Made by a program: the position numbers and the translations under genes. This document shows, in pieces, positions 8,567-18,300 of a stretch of DNA of 64,000 nt. Source of the DNA: Clostridia bacterium (GTDB lineage: Bacteria > Bacillota > Clostridia > TANB77 > CAG-508); contig JAFWHH010000012.1 of NCBI GenBank assembly GCA_017512025.1, positions 269,374 through 333,373 of the forward strand, read 5' to 3'. Numbering within the stretch: the stretch's first letter is position 1; the number at the start of each line of letters is the position of its first letter. The notes under the pieces are model-generated. The model was not told the DNA's origin. It ran no database searches and was given only the letters and a program-made list of their open reading frames with translations.

Positions 8567-8595
8567 ATTATATCATAAATTATGTAAAATAGCAA
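8567..8595 (-). promoter_or_regulatory. promoter-leader repeat, copy 2
   Basis: Minus strand TTGCTA (8595-8590), 17-bp spacer, TATAAT (8572-8567), followed by the CTGGG...CCCAG leader hairpin near 8541-8557. Confidence 0.8.
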
Positions 8596-8602
8596 ATAAG
8601 CA

Positions 8603-8635
8603 GACACCCAGCGGCATCTGCTTATTTTTCTTGTC
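8603..8635. terminator. bidirectional-looking terminator between islet paralogues B and C
   Basis: AAATAAGCAGA and TCTGCTTATTT flank a GC-rich loop. T-rich sequence follows on the plus strand and A-rich sequence precedes it, so it could stop transcription of the gene at 8648. Confidence 0.65.
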
Positions 8636-8647
8636 AGTATGATAGAA

Positions 8648-9421
8648 TCAACCGACACAGTATTTGCGAAGATCAACATTGGGATAATAGTAACCAGGAC
8701 CACCAGAGAAAGCAACAAATGTAAGCTTGCAGCCCAGCTTCTTGGCTGTCTTTTGCATGTAGTACAGAATCTTGTCAACTGCCGTGCATTCAATCGTGTG
8801 AATTGTATAGCCCCACAGCTCCTCAGAAACAATTCCAGTATTAGGAAATCTGAGATCAGCATAGTGTGTATCATCCAGGGAAACACAGAAGCTATCAGAA
8901 AATCTGAAAAGCTCGGGATCCACAAAATTGACATTACTCACTGCTGAAAGGGGAAGACCTGCACTGTTGTCGCTGTAGCTGATACGAAGCCGGTAACCAA
9001 GTGTGCCATTGCTCAGAATATCGGGAGTGACAGAGCAGCAGACGTTATAGTTTGTAAACGGCTTGCGATGCTCAATCTTAACACCCATTTTCTGTGCAGC
9101 AATCTTCATTTTCTTAACGAAGTCCTCGATAGGCTTGAGGCCATATGTTGCCAGAAACGTAAGTGCATCACCCAGTGTTACCTCACTACTGTACTCTGTG
9201 AGTGCAACAATATCATCTTCAAGCAGCTTGGTGAACTTACTTGCAAGCTCATATGTCTTTTCTGTATACGTCAAGTGCTTACGTGTCATGTGAATGGGGT
9301 CGTCGTCTTCGTCTCTCTTATAGCTGATGTTAAGCCCATAGCTGTTATCATCAACTTTAAGGATTGAATACGAGATGGTGAGATTATCCTCTAATCTTTG
9401 CTTATTTGTTCCGTTTTTCAT
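8648..9421 (-). CDS. hypothetical protein, member C of a three-gene islet family, 257 aa
   Basis: Unknown function. It is about twice the length of its two neighbours. Residues 1-120 contain ELASKFTKLLE, recalling the FTKEM/FTEKM helix of the shorter paralogues, and a second half has a further beta-rich segment (SYSDNSAGLPLSAV), so it may be a fused or duplicated version. AAGGAGG precedes the ATG at 9421. Codon use is islet-like. Relationship to A and B rests on promoter-leader identity and the short helix match, so it is less certain than the A-B pair. Confidence 0.75.
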   Translation of the reverse strand: MKNGTNKQRLEDNLTISYSILKVDDNSYGLNISYKRDEDDDPIHMTRKHLTYTEKTYELASKFTKLLEDDIVALTEYSSEVTLGDALTFLATYGLKPIEDFVKKMKIAAQKMGVKIEHRKPFTNYNVCCSVTPDILSNGTLGYRLRISYSDNSAGLPLSAVSNVNFVDPELFRFSDSFCVSLDDTHYADLRFPNTGIVSEELWGYTIHTIECTAVDKILYYMQKTAKKLGCKLTFVAFSGGPGYYYPNVDLRKYCVG

Positions 9422-9487
9422 TTTGAAACCTCCTTTTGTTCTACAAGGAAAAACGGGCGGCTGGGTCCATTTGCCCAGATAGGAGGT

Positions 9488-9516
9488 ATTATATCATGAA
9501 TTATGTAAAATAGCAA
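9488..9516 (-). promoter_or_regulatory. promoter-leader repeat, copy 3
   Basis: Minus strand TTGCTA (9516-9511), 17-bp spacer, TATAAT (9493-9488), and the same CTGGG...CCCAG leader (about 9461-9478). Confidence 0.8.
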
Positions 9517-9531
9517 TAAAGTATATATAAA

Positions 9532-9568
9532 ATACATAATAGGTTTACGCCGCAGAGATTATTTTTGA
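9532..9568. repeat. 37-bp direct repeat, copy 1
   Basis: Matches 12106-12142 at 32 of 37 positions, with the core GTTTACGCC, three variable bases, then GAGATTATTTTTGA. The two copies bracket dpaB and the AbiE pair. Confidence 0.75.
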
Positions 9569-9655
9569 CTTATGTAACAAATTCGAGCAGAAAATATATG
9601 TAAATAATCAAAAAAACGACATTTATCATAGTATATAAGAGGGAAGGAGGTAGAT

Positions 9656-10234
9656 ATGAATTTTAAAGGGAAAAGAATAGGAATAACAATGACAGGGTCT
9701 TTTTGTACATTTTCAAAAGTTATAGAGCAGATAAGGGAACTTGCTAAAAGAGGAGCAGATATTATTCCAATAATGTCGTTTAATAGCAGCAAGCTTGATA
9801 CTAAGTTTGGAAAAGCAAAAGATTTTGTATCTGAAATAGAGCAGATATCGGGGAAGAAAGTAATAGATACAATACAAGGAGCAGAGCCAATTGGACCAAA
9901 GAAGATGACAGATATTATGCTTGTTGCACCATGCTCTGGGAATACAATAGCTAAAATTGCCAATAATATAATTGATACACCAGCTACAATGGCAATTAAA
10001 TCTCATCTTAGAAATGAGAATCCGGTAGTAATTGCTATATCAACTAATGATGGATTATCTGGATCTGCAGAGAATATTGGTAAGTTACTAAATAGAAATA
10101 ACTTTTTCTTTGTTCCATTTAGACAAGATAATCCAATTACTAAGCCAAGATCACTTGTTTTTGATGAAAAATATATAATTAATACAATTGAGGAAGCACT
10201 TGAAAATAGACAACTTCAGCCAATTTTATCATGA
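9656..10234 (+). CDS. dpaB: dipicolinate synthase subunit B
   Basis: Flavoprotein-like subunit that with DpaA makes dipicolinic acid from the DapA/DapB intermediate in the mother cell during sporulation. The family signature is clear: GITMTGSFCTF at the N-terminus, MLVAPCSGNTIAKIAN near residue 90 and the ATMAIKSHLRN segment. The length of 192 aa is normal. AAGGAGG precedes the ATG. The usual partner dpaA is not adjacent: minus-strand islets lie upstream. A CATAGTATA at 9627 fits a sigma-K-type -10, but no convincing -35 was found. Confidence 0.95.
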   Translation: MNFKGKRIGITMTGSFCTFSKVIEQIRELAKRGADIIPIMSFNSSKLDTKFGKAKDFVSEIEQISGKKVIDTIQGAEPIGPKKMTDIMLVAPCSGNTIAKIANNIIDTPATMAIKSHLRNENPVVIAISTNDGLSGSAENIGKLLNRNNFFFVPFRQDNPITKPRSLVFDEKYIINTIEEALENRQLQPILS

Positions 10235-10262
10235 ATATGGTAGAGCAAATAGAGTATAATAT

Positions 10263-10298
10263 TTGACAAATATATACATATGATGTATAATATGTATT
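10263..10298 (+). promoter_or_regulatory. abiEi promoter with overlapping inverted repeat
   Basis: TTGACA (10263-10268), 17-bp spacer, TATAAT (10286-10291). ATACATA and TATGTAT form an inverted repeat that overlaps the -10, a plausible autoregulatory operator, as AbiEi proteins are known to bind inverted repeats at their own promoter. Confidence 0.6.
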
Positions 10299-10387
10299 AG
10301 ATAGTCAAATGACAATAAAATACATTTGAATTGTGAGATGTATATAATTGTCAAAAAATGATTATAATCAGATAGGAGGTGAGTACT

Positions 10388-10972
10388 ATGACACCAGTAG
10401 ATAAAATTAAAGAATTAATTAAAAAGAATAACGGAATAATTACAACAAAGATGCTTTCTGAAAACAATATTCATAGACAATACTTAAAACAGTTAGTTGA
10501 TGAAGGTTATGTTGTACAATGTGCAAGGGGAGTTTATTCTCTACCAGACATATATTTAGATGAGTACTATTTAACAACTTGTGCCTATAGCAATGCGATA
10601 TACTCTCATAGTACTGCACTATATCTATATGATCTAACAGATAGAACTCCAATGGCTCTTGATGTTACATTCCCAAGTAACGTAAGACCAGATAACTTTA
10701 TGATTAATGCTCACTATATCAATAAAGAGCGTTTTGAATTAGGTGCTACAACAATGAAGAGGGAAGATGGTACAGAGATTAGAGTATATAACTTAGAGAG
10801 AACTATATGCGATATTATTAGAGACAGAAATAAAATAGATTCTCAGATATTTAATGATGCTATTAAAGGATATATGAAACGTAGTGATAAAAACTTAAAC
10901 TTACTATACGAGTATGCTAAAATATTTGGTATTTCTAAAATATTAAAAATGTACTTAGAAGTATTATCTTAA
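10388..10972 (+). CDS. AbiEi-type antitoxin, winged-helix transcriptional regulator
   Basis: Antitoxin and autorepressor of a type IV toxin-antitoxin and phage-abortive system. The N-terminal winged helix (NNGIITTKMLSENNIHRQYL, then VVQCARGVYSLPD) and the YSHSTALYLYDLTDRTP and LERTICDIIRD blocks are characteristic of AbiEi. The length of 194 aa fits. The start at 10388 is set by AGGAGG. The toxin gene follows after a 168-bp gap that contains a terminator, so the two are probably not one simple transcript. Confidence 0.9.
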   Translation: MTPVDKIKELIKKNNGIITTKMLSENNIHRQYLKQLVDEGYVVQCARGVYSLPDIYLDEYYLTTCAYSNAIYSHSTALYLYDLTDRTPMALDVTFPSNVRPDNFMINAHYINKERFELGATTMKREDGTEIRVYNLERTICDIIRDRNKIDSQIFNDAIKGYMKRSDKNLNLLYEYAKIFGISKILKMYLEVLS

Positions 10973-11006
10973 AAGACTACATGGCGGATGCTGATGTAGT
11001 CTTTTT
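10972..11006 (+). terminator. terminator between abiEi and abiEii
   Basis: AAGACTACAT pairs with ATGTAGTCTT and is followed by TTTATTTT. Confidence 0.85.
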
Positions 11007-11140
11007 ATTTTATTATTTTTAATTTATATTATTATATTTCTTATTCATTTTTTTAATTTTTCCTCTTTTCATTTAAAAAACGTTGATATAAAATATCGAT
11101 GAAAACCAATGAATGATATCAAATATACGGAGGAATAAAC

Positions 11141-12028
11141 ATGGAAGGTAATGTAATGAGCTTTAAGGCTAAAATTAATAATATATCAAAAGAAAAGAAA
11201 GTAGCACCACAATCAGTACTACAAGTATATATGTTAGAGCGTTTACTAGAAAGAATAGCTGTATCAAAATATAAGGATAATTTTATTTTAAAGGGTGGTA
11301 TGCTTATATCAGCTATACTTGGTATGTCTAGTAGATCAACTATGGATATGGATACTACTGTTAAGGGATTTGAACTTACAGAAGAGAACGCAACCAATAT
11401 TCTAAATGAAGTATGCGCAATTGAACTTGATGATGATATTACATTTAAGATGAAAAAGATTGAGCTAATTAGGGAAGAGGATGACTATAATGGATATAGG
11501 GCTACATTTGAAGCAAAATTCAAAAATACGATGCCTGTTATATTCAAGATAGATATTACTACTGGTGATGCAATTACATACAAGGAAATCGAATATGACT
11601 ACAATCTGATGCTAGAGGAGAAGAAGATACCAGTATGGTCTTATAATCTAGAAACAATTTTAGCGGAAAAGTTTGAATCAGTAATAAAGAGGGGAATAAC
11701 AGGAACTAGAATAAGGGACTTTTACGACATATATATGCTTATGGGAACAAAGGAAGATGAGATTAATAAGAAATTATTAAAGTCAGCCATCAATTATACA
11801 TCAGAGCATAGGGAGTCACTAGATCTTATTCATGATTGGGAACATACACTTGAAATTCTTGCAAATGATGAAGAGATGCAAAAGAGATGGAAGGTATACC
11901 AAAAGACATATTTCTATGCAAAAGATATAGAATATGCTGATCTAATAAAGAGCGTAGAGAAAGTTGGTAAGATATATAATAAATATAATAAGGGTGCAGA
12001 AGAAAAGCCTGCAACAATATTAAGTTAA
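11141..12028 (+). CDS. AbiEii-type nucleotidyltransferase toxin
   Basis: Toxin of the AbiE pair, a GTP-binding nucleotidyltransferase that causes reversible growth arrest. The nucleotidyltransferase core is visible near residues 45-75: LKGGMLISAILG followed by RSTMDMD with the acidic metal ligands. A DITTGD strand near residue 140 and LAEKFESVIKRG with RDFYDIYML follow, all typical of the AbiEii/AbiGii family. The length of 295 aa is normal. The ATG at 11141 follows CGGAGG; an internal ATG at 11156 is possible. Confidence 0.9.
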   Translation: MEGNVMSFKAKINNISKEKKVAPQSVLQVYMLERLLERIAVSKYKDNFILKGGMLISAILGMSSRSTMDMDTTVKGFELTEENATNILNEVCAIELDDDITFKMKKIELIREEDDYNGYRATFEAKFKNTMPVIFKIDITTGDAITYKEIEYDYNLMLEEKKIPVWSYNLETILAEKFESVIKRGITGTRIRDFYDIYMLMGTKEDEINKKLLKSAINYTSEHRESLDLIHDWEHTLEILANDEEMQKRWKVYQKTYFYAKDIEYADLIKSVEKVGKIYNKYNKGAEEKPATILS

Positions 12029-12066
12029 GATTGAATAATAATTGATAAATATTGGAATAGAATATA

Positions 12067-12096
12067 AAAGATGCTTATGCATCTTTTTATTTTTTT
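12067..12096 (+). terminator. terminator of abiEii
   Basis: AAAGATGC pairs with GCATCTTT around a TTAT loop, with a long T-run. Confidence 0.85.
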
Positions 12097-12105
12097 AGAC
12101 ATGAT

Positions 12106-12142
12106 ATACATAACAAGTTTACGCCCTGGAGATTATTTTTGA
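12106..12142. repeat. 37-bp direct repeat, copy 2
   Basis: Second copy of the element at 9532-9568, in the same orientation. The remainder of the 294-bp gap holds the abiEii terminator and the promoter at 12243. Confidence 0.75.
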
Positions 12143-12242
12143 AAAAAGTAAACCAAACAGTGCCAACATAGAGTCTAACAAGTATTACACAAATTTTCAC
12201 TAAGTGATATTAGAAAAATAAACAAAAAAATGCTTTTAAAGG

Positions 12243-12295
12243 TTGATTATTCAATTTATCTTTGGTAAAATAAATAAGGTATTCTGTCGAAATAC
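12243..12295 (+). promoter_or_regulatory. promoter and possible TetR operator
   Basis: TTGATT (12243-12248), 17-bp spacer, TAAAAT (12266-12271), followed by an inverted repeat GGTATT / AATACC centred near 12287. The position suits autorepression by the TetR-family product encoded next. Confidence 0.55.
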
Positions 12296-12321
12296 CGCAA
12301 AATCGAAGCAGGAGCGATAAT

Positions 12322-12897
12322 ATGAACAAAACAAAAAGAAAAATTTTTGAGACATCTATGAAACTTTTTGCTGAGAAAGGATATGATGCTACAAGTGTAG
12401 AAGAAATTACTTCTATAGTTGGAGTCGCTAAAGGGACACTTTATTACCATTTTTCTAGTAAAGAAGAGATTTTCTATTTCTTGGTTGAAGAAGGAATGAA
12501 GTTATTACAAAACAGTATTACTATTAAAACGGCACATTTTACCAGTGCAATAGATAAATTAAAGGCTGTTATACTAATTCAGTGCAAGATCATGTATAAG
12601 TACCAAGATTTTGTTACTATTGTTATTAGCCAAATGTGGGGTAATGAACCTCGTAACAAAAGATGTAGAGAATATGTAGAGCAACATATTGATGTAATAC
12701 GTAGTATCGTTGAAGAAGGAATTAAAAACAAAGAAATTATAGATGTTGACGCGGAGACTATTGCTGCTGAAATATTCAGTACGATATATGTTTCGCTATA
12801 TAAATCAATTAAAACAGGAAGCATGGACATTATTGAAATGTCAAAGAATCTACAAAATATAACGCTTAGTGGATTGAAAATAGAAAGGAATTGTTAA
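12322..12897 (+). CDS. TetR/AcrR family transcriptional regulator
   Basis: One-component repressor. The N-terminal HTH is textbook: FETSMKLFAEKGYDATSVEE, then VGVAKGTLYYHFSSKEEIF at residues about 33-52. The ligand domain is helical and unassigned. The length of 191 aa is typical. CAGGAG precedes the ATG. The stop codon is only a few bases before the next gene, so it is co-transcribed with the phosphodiester glycosidase-like membrane protein and may control it. Confidence 0.93.
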   Translation: MNKTKRKIFETSMKLFAEKGYDATSVEEITSIVGVAKGTLYYHFSSKEEIFYFLVEEGMKLLQNSITIKTAHFTSAIDKLKAVILIQCKIMYKYQDFVTIVISQMWGNEPRNKRCREYVEQHIDVIRSIVEEGIKNKEIIDVDAETIAAEIFSTIYVSLYKSIKTGSMDIIEMSKNLQNITLSGLKIERNC

Positions 12898-12903
12898 TTA
12901 ATA

Positions 12904-14007
12904 ATGAGTAGAAGCAAGAGACAAAATCAGATTTTGAATGATAAGAAGAAAAAGAAATCTGTTTTATCTAAATTAGGAAGTTTTATATCTGATATGATAA
13001 TATTAGGTGCTGTACTAGGTTTATTCGTTATGTATGGACCTTATACAGGATTCAGAGACTGGTATATTACTACAGCTATGACTACAATGACACACCAATA
13101 TTTAGCAACATGGTTCTATAGTGAAGAGACTATAAACGATGTTCTAGATAGAAATAAAATGATTGAGGTTGATGCGATTACAGATCCATCACTAATTACA
13201 AGCACTTCAGCTAGTCCAACAACAATTACATATGAAAATGAATATCAAGAAGAATTATTACAAATAAATCCAGAGCATCCAGAGTACAATATTGTGCAAA
13301 TCGAAGGTAAAGGATATACAGGATACGCAGCAGCTATCTATGATGTATCTAAATTCCATGTACTAGTTACACAAAACTTAAAAAAATCTGGTCAATATAT
13401 TGTTAAGATGGCACAAGATAATAATGCAGTACTTGCATTTAATGGTGGTTTCTTCGTTGATTTAAAAGAAGATCGTACAGGTGGTACACCTCTTGGATTA
13501 ACAATAGTAAACGGTGAAACAATTACTAACGGTACATATGACAACGAAGGTGGTGTAGTTGGTTTTGATACTAACAATACGCTTATTCTTGGAAAAATGT
13601 CTGAGGCAGAAGCTAAAGAAAGAAATATAAGAGATTGTGTTTCTTGTGGACCATTCTTAATTATCAATGGTGAAGCATCTACAGTACTTGGTAATGGTGG
13701 TTGGGGTACAGCTCCAAGAACAGCTATTGGTCAAAGAAAAGATGGTGTAGTTATTATGCTTGTAATTGACGGTAGAAGAGTTGGTAAACCAGGTGTTTCT
13801 ATGGAACAATTAATTGAATTAATGCAAAGATACGGATGTTATAATGCATCTGCATTAGATGGTGGTACATCATCAGTTATTGTTGAGCATGGTAAATTAT
13901 TAAATGATCCAATCGATAGTGATGGTAAACACAAAACAAGACCAGTTGCTACAGGATTTGGTTTAATACTAGATGATAGTAATTATTCATATAAACAAAA
14001 TAAATAA
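12904..14007 (+). CDS. membrane-anchored phosphodiester glycosidase-family protein
   Basis: Residues 1-25 are very basic and are followed by one membrane helix at about 28-46, so the C-terminal domain should face outward. From about residue 140 the protein matches the NAGPA family: AFNGGFF near 178, PRTAIGQRKDG near 272, VIDGRR and ALDGGTSS near 318. Members cleave phosphodiester-linked sugars or take part in exopolysaccharide metabolism. The length of 367 aa suits the bacterial form. A site GAAAGG lies in the end of the tetR gene. Substrate not determinable. Confidence 0.88.
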   Translation: MSRSKRQNQILNDKKKKKSVLSKLGSFISDMIILGAVLGLFVMYGPYTGFRDWYITTAMTTMTHQYLATWFYSEETINDVLDRNKMIEVDAITDPSLITSTSASPTTITYENEYQEELLQINPEHPEYNIVQIEGKGYTGYAAAIYDVSKFHVLVTQNLKKSGQYIVKMAQDNNAVLAFNGGFFVDLKEDRTGGTPLGLTIVNGETITNGTYDNEGGVVGFDTNNTLILGKMSEAEAKERNIRDCVSCGPFLIINGEASTVLGNGGWGTAPRTAIGQRKDGVVIMLVIDGRRVGKPGVSMEQLIELMQRYGCYNASALDGGTSSVIVEHGKLLNDPIDSDGKHKTRPVATGFGLILDDSNYSYKQNK

Positions 14008-14022
14008 TTAAATAAAAAGAAA

Positions 14023-14056
14023 AAAGTCATTATCTTTATAATGGCTTTTTTCTTTT
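14023..14056 (+). terminator. terminator
   Basis: AAAGTCATTAT pairs with ATAATGGCTTT, followed by a T-run. Confidence 0.85.
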
Positions 14057-14106
14057 GCACGAATAAGCATCGAATAACGTACATACAATAATATGGGTGA
14101 TTACAT

Positions 14107-15180
14107 ATGGACAAGAAGATTATTAAAAAGATTCTAATTCTATTTTTTTCTCTAATTGCAACAATTGTTGCTCTTAAGCTTGCTGTGTTTTATATGCCAT
14201 TTCTAATTGCATTTGCTTTATATTTATTGATAGAGCCTGGAATAAAGCTTCTTATGAATAAGTTTAAGCTTAAAAGAAGGACAAGCTCTATTATTATTTT
14301 AGCCATTACAATTTTAATAATAATTGGATTAATAGCATGGGGAATAGCAACTATAATATCTGAGGCTTCGAATCTACTTAAGAATTTAAATGAGTATATT
14401 AATATTATCTATGAGTTTATTCAGTCTAAAATTTCAAATATCGATTTAAATAAATTGCAGATGTCCGAAGAGCTAAAAACAATATTTGATAATTCTACCC
14501 AAGATATATTACAAAAGTTATCAAATATTGCTAAAGATTTCTTTTCTGGATTATTAGCTACACTAACATCAATTCCAACAATAGCATTTTATATTGCCAT
14601 AACGATTATGGCTCTTTATTTCATATGTACAGACAAAATCTACATGATAGATCAGCTAGAGCACCATCTACCAGAAAATTGGGTTAAAAAGATATATAAG
14701 CATGTCCGTGGAATTGCTAAATCACTTGGATGTTATTTAAAAGCACAGGCAATTCTTATATTAATATCTTTTGTTATATCTTTAATTGGATTTATTTTGT
14801 TATCACTTCTTGGATTTAATATTAAGTATCCATTATTAGTTGCTCTTGGAATTGGTTTTATAGATGCTCTTCCAATTCTTGGATCTGGTACTGTGATGGT
14901 ACCATGGGCAATAATTGAAGCTTGTAAAGGTGATATACGTCTTGGAATTGCTATACTTGTACTTTGGATAATAATGACTATTGTAAGACAAATAATGGAG
15001 CCAAAGGTTGTTGGAGGACAAATTGGTATTCATCCAATATTTACTATTATTGCAATGTATACTGGCGTAAAATTTTGTGGACTTGGAGGTTTGTTTGTTG
15101 GTCCAATTGTTTTAATAATACTCAAAGATATTCTTGAAAATAGAATAGACAAAGGTATTGTAAAGTCAATATTTGAATAA
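14107..15180 (+). CDS. ytvI: sporulation integral membrane protein YtvI / AI-2E family transporter
   Basis: Polytopic membrane protein (about seven or eight segments) of the AI-2E/PerM superfamily. The YtvI branch is indicated by ALPILGSGTVMVPWA near residue 255 and by MEPKVVGGQIGIHP near 298. Family members in Bacillus are expressed during sporulation; the transported substrate is unknown. The length of 357 aa is typical. Monocistronic; the start follows GGGTGATTAC, a weak ribosome site. It fits with the sporulation genes elsewhere in the window. Confidence 0.85.
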   Translation: MDKKIIKKILILFFSLIATIVALKLAVFYMPFLIAFALYLLIEPGIKLLMNKFKLKRRTSSIIILAITILIIIGLIAWGIATIISEASNLLKNLNEYINIIYEFIQSKISNIDLNKLQMSEELKTIFDNSTQDILQKLSNIAKDFFSGLLATLTSIPTIAFYIAITIMALYFICTDKIYMIDQLEHHLPENWVKKIYKHVRGIAKSLGCYLKAQAILILISFVISLIGFILLSLLGFNIKYPLLVALGIGFIDALPILGSGTVMVPWAIIEACKGDIRLGIAILVLWIIMTIVRQIMEPKVVGGQIGIHPIFTIIAMYTGVKFCGLGGLFVGPIVLIILKDILENRIDKGIVKSIFE

Positions 15181-15276
15181 AATATGTGAAAAATCATAGC
15201 TACCTTTAAAAAAATTTTTATCTGTAGAGCTGTGTATTTCCGTAAGAATAAGCCAAAAACAGCATAGATACTACAT

Positions 15277-15305
15277 TTGACATAATAACATAACAGGTAT
15301 ACAAT
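15277..15305 (+). promoter_or_regulatory. adhesin promoter
   Basis: TTGACA (15277-15282), 17-bp spacer, TACAAT (15300-15305). Further down the leader AAAGCTTT pairs with itself around TATT just before AAAGGAGG. Confidence 0.65.
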
Positions 15306-15381
15306 GAAAGGTGGAATAGTTTTATATATAATAAATATTTACCTATAAAGCTTTTATTAAAGCTTTGAAAGGAGGTATTTT

Positions 15382-18300
15382 ATGGAGAGAGCGTTTACTA
15401 AAATAACTAGCTTAATTTTAGTGATGATGATTCTGATGTCATCATTGTCAACAACTATCGTATACGCGGCTGACGAAATAAAAGGAACGGATGAAGAAAT
15501 TGTTCAGAATACAGATTCTTTGGACGAAACATCTGATGGTAATCAAGAAGATGAGAATGTACCAGAAGATGCAGACAAAAAAGAATCTGAACCGTTAGCT
15601 GATGATGGTAGTGAAAATGTTGGAGAAGAAAGTGTGGATAGCGAAGAAGAGCATGAGGATGAGGGTGAGCCTAAACTTGAGCCAGATAATCAAAGACCAC
15701 GTTTAATGTCTAGTCCAAGAAATACTGCTAATACGCAGAATACTGAGAATCAGAGCGAAGAAGATGATTTTCTAGCTACAGGGGACGTAAATATTGAGAT
15801 TAAACCAACAACAAAAGAAGATGTTGAATCCTTAAGGGCTAACAACAAATTTAAGTCAAAGAATGATAAGTACGAGATAAGGACATTTGTAAGCTTTTTT
15901 GTTTCTGGTGCTAAAAAAGATGAAAATGATAACCTGGTTTGGACTGCAAATAATTCATATTCAGGACATGAATTTGCGTTTCGTGTTAATTATGCGACCT
16001 CTGGTGTGGGAGAGCTACCAGCAGGTAGTGTACAGATTACAATTCCAAAGAGCATATTAAGAGATAGAGAAGGAAATTTGGCAGATGAATTTATAATGTC
16101 ACTTCCAACTCTTGAAGAATATGAAGAAGAGCAAGGAATTACAGAGTTTGTATATAAGGAAGATGGAGATTATATTGTTGTATATAACCCAAAAGAGATA
16201 ACAGCAGCTGTAAATGGATATTTTGAGGTTTCATATTCAACTACTAAATCTACATTATATTACAAAGATTATGATCCTACCAATCCAGGACTAGTAAAAG
16301 ATGGTGGAACTGCATCAGATCCATTTTATGCTATTATGTCCGTAAATGTAGGTGACGAAACATTAAATAGTACAACAGATGATACGAGTGTATTTGTAAA
16401 TACAACAGCTAAAATATCAAGCACGGAAAAACATTATCCAGGTTTATATAGAAGTTGGAATCCACAATGGATGGAAGAGATACCAGCAGATAGCGATGAT
16501 TACTATTATTTAGTATGGGAAATTAAATCATACGTAGGATATCCAACTCAAAAGTATAATTTTAAATTGGAAGATGCGGTTGAAGATTTAACTGAAGGAA
16601 CAACTGGAGAAGATTATGAAATAGTAGGATATAAACTATCTGGTGAGAGATATTATTCTGATAAAAATATGCAAACTAATTTAACAATGAGTGAGTATAG
16701 ATATGATTATGTACTAACACGTCATAAAAAAAGTACATATTCACCAATATCTTATAAGCTAAAAAATACTATAACTGCGACAGTAGATCCAGTCGATCAG
16801 GTTGATGAAGACACAAAACAAACTTCATTTAATACATTTAACTGGGGCCCATCGTTTGGTGCACCATCAGGACATTTTGATATTGGAAAATATGGTAATA
16901 ATAATTGGTATCGTAGATTTGGATACCATTGGGATTATGCTAATTACAATTTAGATAGATTACAAAATTACCAAGAAACTGGTGTTACAGAGCTTAAAGG
17001 ATTTAAGTATCATACTGAAACAACAGGATATAGTTATCCTTGGACTATAAGACAAGGAGGAGCTTCAGATAATCCAAGTGACTATGGATATAATTATATT
17101 AATTATGATACATGGGATGATTCATTATATTTAGAAGAAGATGAAAATCCAATGAGTACGAATGACTACTATTTGGAGTATTTTACATACAGTATATCAA
17201 ATACAGATGCTGAGTATGACGATTTTTATCAAAAGTTTAATACGATTCCTGCAGTGTACGACGATGATGAAGTTATTACATTTTATGCAAAATTTAATGG
17301 TGGAGACACATGGACGGAAATTGGAACATATAATCTAAAAACAAAAACACTATCACCAAATACAGAATATGTATCAGAAATGACAACTAGTAAAGTAACT
17401 TTTAAAGAGGGAGTACATGCAACAGGTTGGAGATTTACAACTAGAAATAAACATTATTCAACATATATTGTTTTAATACCATATTTTGTATTAACTAACT
17501 CAGAATATGTTCAAGAAAAGATTAGAGATAAAGATAAGATTCAAATTCAAAACTTTGTAAATTTAAAAGTAACGGATGACGATGAGAATGTAATATTTGC
17601 AAAAGACAGTACTGCAATTGATTATGCTAGGGTAACATACTATACTTCTGATATAACTAAAAAAGTAGCATCTGTTTCAAATAACAGAGCTAAGAGAGTT
17701 TATACAATTACCTGGAAGGTTAATGCTTGGGAGAAAGCAACATCAGGTACAGGAGAGTTTGAATATGTATGGCAAGATTCAGGTGTATTCTACGATCTAA
17801 TTCCATTAGGTGGAGTAGTAGATTTAGAAAGTATTCAAGTTCAAACTCAAGAAGGTTTCTTAGAAGAAAACAGCTATACTTATGAGGTAATAGATAATTA
17901 TAAGAAATCTGGAAGAACGATGCTAATTATTAGAATTAAAGAGCAAGCACAGTACTATACGGTATACTATAATACATTGCATACTTGGGATAGTATGAAG
18001 GATTATGGAAGAAATGTACTAAACCCTGTAGCTTATGAAACAGGAAATAGTGAAATAACAGACGGCTATCCAGATAATGGCGGTGAGCTTAGCTTTGTTA
18101 ATAAATTAATATTTAATGATTTAGATAAAACAACCGATGATAAAAAATTTATTTATACAGAAACGCCACATACTATAAATGCTTTAACAGCAGCTATTTC
18201 TGGATTAGATAAAAAGGTTAAAGCTGAAAAGAGCTCTGGCTACTCTTATAGTGCTGTTACAGAGCCAGATGGTAGATATTCATATAAATTACGTTATCAA

